NCBI RefSeq assembly: GCF_024807845.1
Contig: NZ_JANUEQ010000005.1
Coordinates: 248,001 to 312,000, forward strand
Direction of reading: 5' to 3'
Origin: Klebsiella sp. BIGb0407
GTDB taxonomy: Bacteria > Pseudomonadota > Gammaproteobacteria > Enterobacterales > Enterobacteriaceae
Length of the DNA stretch: 64,000 nt
The notes under the pieces were generated by a model, which worked only from the letters and a program-made list of their open reading frames with translations, was not told the origin of the DNA and did no database searches. The translations under genes were made by a program, and so were the position numbers. Shown here in pieces: positions 58,166-64,000 of this stretch. Within the stretch, counting starts at the first letter, position 1. Every line of letters starts with the position of its first letter.

Positions 58166-59080
58166 TTAGTTGCTGAGAAGTGCCAGTTCTTCCGTGCTCA
58201 GGCCCGTTAATGTCATTATCATATTGTAATCAATTTCATGCTGTAACATGTTACGGGCAACCTTGCGGATGCATGACTCCTCACCAAGCTGAATGCCTTC
58301 TTCTCTGCCTTCTTCTCTACCTTTCTGTTTAAGTTGCTGTGCAATTGTCATCAGTTCATCCTCATGTTTCGGTACCCGCAAGGCCAGTTCCCGGACAAAG
58401 ATTTCAGCATCTGCGGTGTTACCAGCCTGAATAATATAGTGAATCAGCGCCTTCACTTGGGGTGAGGCCAGATACTCATTGAGTAATAATGCCACTACTT
58501 GATCCATCAATTCTGTCAAATTACGCTGATAGATATGTTTTTGTAGTAATGTCAGGGCCGCCATACTGCGGTGCTCCATGATCTCCTCGTCAGGGATCAC
58601 GGTGATGTCGACCAGAGGGAAGTTATTGCTATAAAGATGTTTGGCCTCAATCGGACAGGAAAATTCCTCTAACCAGTTAGTTGAGTAAGGGTAAGGGGTT
58701 CGCTTGCCGGTATAAAAGAGAACGGGTATTACCAGCGGCAACTTTTCATGGCCTGCGTCGAGGTGGCTCTGCATGGCGGCAACCGCATAACGGATCATAC
58801 GAAATGCCATATGCTTGTCGGGGCTGGACTGATGCTCAATTAAAACATGAATATATCCTGTGTTATCACCGGCCATTTTTAAACTGTAAAGTATATCGCT
58901 GAAATATTGCCGTAAATTTTCCTCAACAAAAGAGCCATTTTCCCGTTTTAACGTAGTAAAGTCACATATAGCACGTAACTCTGGAGGCAGGTGGATCTCC
59001 ATAAAGTCCCGTGCAATATCGGGTTGCTTTAAAAATTGCCGGAAGGTGGCATCGTGAGGAGTGGATGTATTTCTCTTCAA
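58166..59080 (-). CDS. Rpn family nuclease (Transposase_31/PD-(D/E)XK)
   Basis: 304 residues from a TTG at 59080 (AGGA about 9 bp upstream); no ATG fits. TPHDATFRQFLKQPDIARDF, then the nuclease residues Asp62 (FSDILYSLK) and Glu82/Gln84 (LIEHQSS), HMAFRMIRYAVAAMQSHLDAGH, VIPVLFYTG and PLVDITVIPDEEIM. Rpn proteins are recombination-promoting DNases now tied to phage defence. An internal ATG at 58349-58351 (MTIAQQLKQKG) with GAGGA upstream would give a 61-residue small form, matching the known intragenic antitoxin design. Confidence 0.88.
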   Translation of the reverse strand: MKRNTSTPHDATFRQFLKQPDIARDFMEIHLPPELRAICDFTTLKRENGSFVEENLRQYFSDILYSLKMAGDNTGYIHVLIEHQSSPDKHMAFRMIRYAVAAMQSHLDAGHEKLPLVIPVLFYTGKRTPYPYSTNWLEEFSCPIEAKHLYSNNFPLVDITVIPDEEIMEHRSMAALTLLQKHIYQRNLTELMDQVVALLLNEYLASPQVKALIHYIIQAGNTADAEIFVRELALRVPKHEDELMTIAQQLKQKGREEGREEGIQLGEESCIRKVARNMLQHEIDYNMIMTLTGLSTEELALLSN

Positions 59081-59354
59081 CTTGATAAGTCCTGGCTCTG
59101 AAATTAATTCGGACAGGATAGGGAGAGCGGCTAATAAAAATATCAATAAACTCTACTGGTAAGGTACTGGCTCTATTTTTTAAGATAATACGTAGGTGCC
59201 GATAAAATAATGATTTACTCCTTTAAGTAACAAGCAACTGTAATTATTGACTATAGATAGTTAATTTTGTGCATTAGATATTCGATTATTTAATTTTCAG
59301 GAAAAGTAAGCTATGCGATAGTCAGTCATATAATTAAATTTTATCGAGAGAAAT

Positions 59355-60533
59355 ATGCCGTTATTTTCAGCTTCGCCATTGGTAGAGCAATTAGAAGAGA
59401 ATCTATTTAGTTCGCTGGAAAAAATGCTCGCACAGGTTGATACCACAGATTATCCACTGATTGATCTCTCTTCTGGTAGCCCGCGTCAGCCTACTGCGGC
59501 AACCGTCGTTGCTGCCTTGCAAGCGGCGGCGGCTCAGCCTGAAAATCATGACTACCCCTCTTTCTGGGGCAAATCAGCGGTGCGCCAGGCTATTGCTGAC
59601 TTCTACCTGCGGCAGTATGGCGTTGAGCTGGATCCTGACAGTGAAATCGCGATTTTTCAGGGAGCCCATATTGGGGTCACCGGCTTACCGCGAGCCCTGC
59701 TTAGTCCGGGGCAATATCTTATTTCGACTGACCCCTGTTATCCCATGTACCGTTCAGCAGCGGCTCAGGCTCAGGCGCAATTTTATGGTATTGCTTTAGA
59801 GGCCGAAAATCAGTTTTTACCCGATTTCAGTCAGGTACCCGAAGAGGTTGCCCATCAGGGAGGGCTATTAATGCTTAACTATCCTCATAACCCGACCGGA
59901 GCCGTTGCGACACCTGAACTATTTTCCGAGGCACTGACGTTTGTTCAGCGTTATCAGATGCCACTGATACATGACTTTGCCTATGCTGCGATTGGCAGCA
60001 ACGCTCAGGAAGTTCCCCCGAGTCTGTTGGCCCAGCCTGGTGGAAAAGAGTGGGGGGTAGAGATCTATACGCTGTCGAAAACCTTCCTGATGGCGGGCTG
60101 GCGTTTTGGATTTGCGGTGGGAAATGCTTCTATTATTAAAGCATTTAAAAAACTCCATACCCACAGTTACAGCACCGTATTTGGTGCCGTTCAGGATGCA
60201 GCTATTCATGCCCTGAATTTGCCATCAGCGAGAATACAAGAGTTTGCGGCCCTTTATCACCACCGCAGGGCATGGGTGATTGAGGCACTGCAACAGATGA
60301 ACTGGCCCGTTGACCCAGGTCAGGGAACCTTCTTTCTGTGGTTGCCGGTTCCACCAGGCTACACCTCTTCGCAACTGACCGAACGTTTGTTGCTGGAGGC
60401 GCATGTACTGGTCGCTCCGGGGCAAGGCTTTGGCGCTGGAGGAGAAGGTTTTATCCGTCTCAGTCTTACTGCTGATGATGGGGCGTTATCCGAAGGTTTG
60501 AAACGGATAGCAGCCCTGAAACTCTTTGACTGA
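59355..60533 (+). CDS. PLP aminotransferase, MtnE-like (KMTB/methionine transaminase candidate)
   Basis: 392 residues, class I/II fold. NYPHNPTGAVATPELF, IHDFAYAAIG, the PLP-lysine segment EIYTLSKTFLMAGWRFGFAVGN and FFLWLPVPPGYTSSQL follow Bacillus MtnE (YkrV), the last enzyme of methionine salvage, closely (IEIYTLSKTxNMAGWR, FFAWLPVPDGYSS). Likely converts 4-methylthio-2-oxobutyrate to methionine. It lies across the Rpn unit from metQNI-luxS-hcxA and could belong to the same sulfur circuit. No other mtn genes are seen. Confidence 0.8.
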   Translation: MPLFSASPLVEQLEENLFSSLEKMLAQVDTTDYPLIDLSSGSPRQPTAATVVAALQAAAAQPENHDYPSFWGKSAVRQAIADFYLRQYGVELDPDSEIAIFQGAHIGVTGLPRALLSPGQYLISTDPCYPMYRSAAAQAQAQFYGIALEAENQFLPDFSQVPEEVAHQGGLLMLNYPHNPTGAVATPELFSEALTFVQRYQMPLIHDFAYAAIGSNAQEVPPSLLAQPGGKEWGVEIYTLSKTFLMAGWRFGFAVGNASIIKAFKKLHTHSYSTVFGAVQDAAIHALNLPSARIQEFAALYHHRRAWVIEALQQMNWPVDPGQGTFFLWLPVPPGYTSSQLTERLLLEAHVLVAPGQGFGAGGEGFIRLSLTADDGALSEGLKRIAALKLFD

Positions 60534-60572
60534 CGGACTCTTTTTAGTCGCGTAGAAGTACGCGGCTAAAGG

Positions 60573-61466
60573 CTAAATCAACACCTTATTGGTCAGAGAC
60601 TCCAGCACCTTAAGAGGAGACTGTTGCGGGTTATGCATTTTATTAACCGGTAATAAAAAGGTCTGTTCCAGCATAAATTGCCCGCCCATAGCGGCATGAG
60701 GTGTCTGATCGGAAAAACAGATCCAGCTACTGCCTTGCGGAAACTCAACCGCAACCTGAGGCCCATTTTTCTGGTAATCGGTATCAGCTTTCATCGCGTC
60801 ATGCATCTGTAGCATCAGATGGTCGTAGTGGCTGCGGTAACTTTTGGTGATACCGACGTTATTTTGTAACCAGCTACTGAATGAAGAATAGTTTTTCAGA
60901 CGCGGTAAGAAACGTTGGGCGAGAGCAGGGAAAGGCTCACCCACACGCCAGCTACGATTTTCACCATGCGGATTGATATTGGTAAAAATACGCAGAATAC
61001 GTTCGCCATAATTAGGGCGTGAAGGGAAGGCATCAACATGCAAACGGCTGTCATCTTTACGCCATGAAGTATTCTTCGTCCAGCCTGTTACGGGGTGCAG
61101 GCGCAGGCTATTGGTTGGGGTATGCAATGCGGCCTGATATTCTGGCAATATCCCGGCGACCAGTTGGCGGCAGGAATGATAATGTCTTTTCAGTAATTCA
61201 CGGATAGCGGGCTCTTGTGCGCTATCAGCGACACCTGTCAGTTTATCTTGCTGTGGCTGATAACTGATATTCTTCCGCTTAGGATCTACCCAAACCGGAT
61301 TAAGTAACTGCTGTTCTTGTTCACTGAGAGTAAATGCCAGCTGGGGTAAGAAAATAACTTTGCCTTGTTCAAGGTCTTTTACCACTGAGTTTTGCTTACC
61401 TGCGTCCCATTCAGACCGCGAAATTGAAGTCACCGCATGATTAAAAGAGTTTATTATTTCCGACAT
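60573..61466 (-). CDS. Kdo hydroxylase-like Fe(II)/2-oxoglutarate dioxygenase
   Basis: 297 residues. Matches the KdoO family known from Yersinia and Burkholderia, which adds a 3-hydroxyl to Kdo in lipopolysaccharide: HVDAFPSRPNYGERILRIF with the HxD iron ligands, INPHGENRSWRVGEPF, then SSWICFSDQTPHAAMGGQF with the distal His. Convergent with the aminotransferase gene. It would alter the inner core of LPS at the membrane. Confidence 0.85.
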   Translation of the reverse strand: MSEIINSFNHAVTSISRSEWDAGKQNSVVKDLEQGKVIFLPQLAFTLSEQEQQLLNPVWVDPKRKNISYQPQQDKLTGVADSAQEPAIRELLKRHYHSCRQLVAGILPEYQAALHTPTNSLRLHPVTGWTKNTSWRKDDSRLHVDAFPSRPNYGERILRIFTNINPHGENRSWRVGEPFPALAQRFLPRLKNYSSFSSWLQNNVGITKSYRSHYDHLMLQMHDAMKADTDYQKNGPQVAVEFPQGSSWICFSDQTPHAAMGGQFMLEQTFLLPVNKMHNPQQSPLKVLESLTNKVLI

Positions 61467-61704
61467 AACTAAATCCTTGCTAACAACTGCGCATTAACGA
61501 ATTGTTACGATTATAGTGATGTCAATAAACAAAAGTTAAACAAACCATAAACACAAGTTAAACAAAAAATAAATAGCATAAAAACAGCACAATATCCTAA
61601 AAGTGAGGCAGAGATTGTATTGCTGAATTTATCTGAGGCAATGAAGGGAAGAATTGGCAGGGTATTGATAATACTTTAGTGACTTTAAATTCAGTTAGTT
61701 AAAT

Positions 61705-61737
61705 AATAAAAAATCCCCACAAAGAGGATTTTTTATT
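61705..61737 (-). terminator. Terminator after the YhcN-like gene
   Basis: 12-bp stem AATAAAAAATCC / GGATTTTTTATT with a 9-nt loop just downstream of the small exported protein gene on the minus strand. The 283-bp gap to the Kdo hydroxylase gene contains nothing else. Confidence 0.8.
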
Positions 61738-61749
61738 ATTATTAATGGA

Positions 61750-61959
61750 TTATTTATCCAGACGAGCCGTCATATGTACTCGGTCATTTACAATTGCGCT
61801 GGTAATTGTGTAACCAGAACCTTGCTCAGAGGCCTTGGCGGCAATTTTCGCTTCAGCGCTATCAAGAGTAGATCCTGTTGCGGTGATACTCTGGGCAAAA
61901 GCACCGAAAGACATCATTGAGATAGCAGCTATTGCAACAAAAGTTTTGATGGTTTTCAT
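61750..61959 (-). CDS. DUF1471 (YhcN/BhsA/McbA) small exported protein
   Basis: 69 residues from the ATG at 61959 (AGGAAT 8 bp upstream; another ATG at 61965). Signal peptide to about residue 22 (AFAQS), then the short beta-alpha fold of the YhcN/BhsA group (ITATGSTLDSAEAKIAAKA, SAIVNDRVHMTARLDK). Members are periplasmic or surface-associated and stress-induced; exact function unknown. Confidence 0.88.
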   Translation of the reverse strand: MKTIKTFVAIAAISMMSFGAFAQSITATGSTLDSAEAKIAAKASEQGSGYTITSAIVNDRVHMTARLDK

Positions 61960-62124
61960 GGTCATATTCCTGATGTTAATTATATATTAGTTGGCAGTTT
62001 TGCCTGATGTGATAAATAATAAAGCTTACACTCATTCATTGAAATCGAAACAATTTGCGGATCTTATTCAAAAAAATAGAATGAAAATAAATTAGTCAAT
62101 GATCATGAATTTTATTGCCAGGGC

Positions 62125-62757
62125 TCAGGAGGTAAATCCAACTCGAGCATGTGAACCATCGCAATAAGGTTTATTAGCCGACTGACCGCAGCGGCATAAA
62201 TAGCTGTCTTCGAGTTTATTGGTGGTTTTGCCAGTCCCGGTGACTAACTCATGATTACCTTTGACTTGCAGAGGACCATTTTTGAGGGGCGTAACCAGTA
62301 ATACACCATCGCGACGTTCCAGAGCCGTAAATTCCTGAATAGCGACTTCACCGGTAGCGGTAAATTCAGCAGCCGTATGGCTTCCGTCACAGAACGGTTT
62401 ACGGGATGAATGGCCGCAGCGACATAAGGTGGCGCGATAACCTAATGAACCTTCGTCTGTTGCTATTTCTGCATTCAGGGCCAGAGGCCCATTCTCACGA
62501 ATACGTATAATATTGACCAGCGGTGCTTTTTCTCCCTTGGTTTTGTCATTCATTTGATAACGAATAGCACCTGACGGGCAGTTTTTGGCAAGCATGGCTA
62601 TTTCCGCAACGCTCGCACGGTCAGGGTAAATCCACTCGCCGTCTATAGCGGGGACAAAAACATCCGGGCGGTCTAATACACAATTACGCGAATGCACGCA
62701 TTTTTCACCATCAAATAAAATGGTAACATCGCGTCCTTTAACGATTTCTTCGCTCAT
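62125..62757 (-). CDS. CDGSH iron-sulfur domain protein with N-terminal ferredoxin-like domain
   Basis: 210 residues. N-terminal Fer4_19/mono-cluster domain (GEKCVHSRNCVLDRPDVF, AKNCPSGAIRY) followed by two CDGSH clusters: CRCGHSSRKPFCDGSH and CRCGQSANKPYCDGSH, each with the 3-Cys/1-His set for a [2Fe-2S] site. Likely an electron-transfer or cluster-handling protein; partner unknown. Alone between two long gaps. Confidence 0.88.
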   Translation of the reverse strand: MSEEIVKGRDVTILFDGEKCVHSRNCVLDRPDVFVPAIDGEWIYPDRASVAEIAMLAKNCPSGAIRYQMNDKTKGEKAPLVNIIRIRENGPLALNAEIATDEGSLGYRATLCRCGHSSRKPFCDGSHTAAEFTATGEVAIQEFTALERRDGVLLVTPLKNGPLQVKGNHELVTGTGKTTNKLEDSYLCRCGQSANKPYCDGSHARVGFTS

Positions 62758-63083
62758 GGTTATTTTCTCTTATTATTAATGGCTATGCTTCTCATTAATA
62801 ATATAATACAAGCAGGGTTATATTTTTCTTATCATATTTAAAGTTATTTACTATGTAGTTATAAATACATATTATTCTCATTATCTTTATCACTAAATGG
62901 TTATACCCATGTTAATTTAGTGAGTTAATTTTTTTATTTATCTTGTTATCGCTATTAATATATTAATTGTGACCGACTTTCTTTGTTAAAGGAGATGAAA
63001 ATAACCTGCTTATGAATATATACCGGGACGTATCAAATCAGCGTTGTCGGGCAGTATTACACCCGACAATATGACAGCCGTTT
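62758..63083. other. Gap upstream of the CDGSH gene
   Basis: 326 bp, very AT-rich (62770-62960), holding the CDGSH promoter side and the 3' flank of the MocR gene. No gene or repeat was recognised. Confidence 0.5.
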
Positions 63084-64000
63084 TTAACAGTTTTCCATAG
63101 CGTACTGTAATGCTTCACCAAGGATTTTTAGCGCGCCTTCGGTCTCAGGATTAAAAGGTAAAGCATAATTCAGTCGCAGGCAGTTACGATACTTTCCTGA
63201 AGCAGAAAACAGCGAACCCACCGCGATATAAATATTATGACGGCATAAAGCTTCATTCAGGCGTACGGTATCGACATTTTCAGGTAATTCTATCCACATC
63301 AAAAAACTTCCCTGTGGGCGACTGACGCAAATACCACAAGGAAAATAGTGACGGACCCAACAGGTAAAGATAACCAGATTGCGTTTGTAGTGCTGACGGA
63401 TTCGTCTGAGGTGGCGATGATAATGGCCAGACTGAATAAAATTGGCCACCAGTTGCTGAGTCACTGTAGTAGTACTGCCGGTACCAATGTATTTCATATG
63501 CAAGGCGCGTTCCCAGTAGCGGCCTGGCACAATCCAGCCAATCCTTAACCCTGGGGATAGCGTTTTTGAAAATGAACTACACAGCAAAACTCGCCCATCG
63601 ACATCCATCGATTTGATGGTGACTGGCCGGGGATAATCATAGGCCAGCTCGCCATAGACATCATCTTCGATAATCGCAATATCAAAGCGCTGTGCCAGCT
63701 GCAGAATGGCTTTTTTGCGCTCAACCGGCATGATAAAACCCAAGGGATTATTGCAGTTTGGTACCAGAAAAACGGCTTTTATCGGCCATTGTTCGAGTGC
63801 CAGTTCAAGCGCTTCGATGCTAATCCCCGTCACGGAATCGGTAGGAATTTCGATAACTTTGATGCCGAAGCCGCGTAGCATCTGCATGGTGCCGTGAAAT
63901 GAAGGTGATTCAACGGCAACAATATCGCCTGCTTCACACACCGCGCGAATCGCAATCGATAGTGCCTCTACACAACCATTGGTCACCACGATATCGTCCG
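63084..64000 (-). CDS. MocR-type regulator, aminotransferase part (5' end beyond window)
   Basis: At least 305 codons open to the right edge, so the N-terminal GntR winged helix is outside the window. What is seen is the class I aminotransferase-like domain: VTNGCVEALSIAIRAVCEAGD, FLVPNCNNPLGFIMP, EDDVYGELAYDYPRP, the PLP lysine SSFSKTLSPGLRIGWIVPG, and a tail typical of the family (LRLNYALPFNPETEGAL). Transcription factor of the PLP-binding type; targets unknown. Confidence 0.87.
   Translation of the reverse strand, partial: DDIVVTNGCVEALSIAIRAVCEAGDIVAVESPSFHGTMQMLRGFGIKVIEIPTDSVTGISIEALELALEQWPIKAVFLVPNCNNPLGFIMPVERKKAILQLAQRFDIAIIEDDVYGELAYDYPRPVTIKSMDVDGRVLLCSSFSKTLSPGLRIGWIVPGRYWERALHMKYIGTGSTTTVTQQLVANFIQSGHYHRHLRRIRQHYKRNLVIFTCWVRHYFPCGICVSRPQGSFLMWIELPENVDTVRLNEALCRHNIYIAVGSLFSASGKYRNCLRLNYALPFNPETEGALKILGEALQYAMENC

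Noticed and set aside
1-64000. CRISPR arrays, tRNA or rRNA genes, prophage or attachment sites
   Set aside because: No spaced repeats, cloverleaf-like or rRNA segments, integrases or flanking direct repeats were seen.

Overview
The window is a stretch of chromosome from a gamma-proteobacterium of the order Enterobacterales. Gene order and close protein similarity to Escherichia coli show this: selB-selA, mtlADR-yibL, yhiN-pitA-uspB-uspA-rsmJ-prlC-rlmJ-gor, and xylBA/xylFGHR are all recognisable. Differences argue against Escherichia itself and fit a relative such as an Erwiniaceae or Yersiniaceae member; I cannot settle the genus. The differences are a Kdo hydroxylase, an MtnE-like aminotransferase, no dtpB between uspA and rsmJ, and extra sugar and sulfur loci.

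Layout. 1-2970: selB (cut by the left edge) and selA for selenocysteine insertion. 3170-7717: the mannitol operon behind four CRP sites, then yibL. 7717-10575: a small membrane protein and a copper TonB receptor with a DUF2946 partner. 10750-12003: a graveyard of relics (PAAR tip, frameshifted secreted protein, haemagglutinin-like tail, IS3-family transposase). 12004-15764: nitronate monooxygenase, then alkylation repair (ada-alkB, divergent from an alkA-like glycosylase across a large inverted repeat). 15874-17286: cspA with its cold-shock leader, then about 0.8 kb without genes. 17287-26943: conserved core genes. 27071-31538: a chemoreceptor with a sigma-28-type promoter, and a two-component system beside a gutted MipA/OmpV gene. 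31664-34435: an apparently AT-rich island (SDR reductase, VirK/YbjX protein) and a LOG enzyme.

34512-50134 is mainly sugar metabolism. It holds an MFS gene, a LacY-like permease/GH42 beta-galactosidase/two tandem AraC regulators operon, mntP, and the complete xylose locus (xylAB divergent from xylFGH, with xylR).

50126-60533 is the most unusual part. It has a LysR-controlled aldo-keto reductase/MFS pair, an operon metQ-metN-metI-luxS-iron alcohol dehydrogenase in which LuxS is of the short Gram-positive type, an Rpn nuclease gene followed by an orphan copy of its own 3' end, and an MtnE-like aminotransferase. The window ends with a Kdo hydroxylase, a YhcN/BhsA-type small protein, a CDGSH iron-sulfur protein and a MocR-type regulator cut by the right edge.

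Best leads: the Met transporter/LuxS/dehydrogenase operon; Rpn with an orphan small C-terminal protein; an Ada protein that has lost three of four N-terminal zinc ligands while its divergent promoter carries what look like paired Ada boxes; and the LacY/GH42/double-AraC operon. All functional statements are inferred from sequence and remembered family features; no database search was possible.
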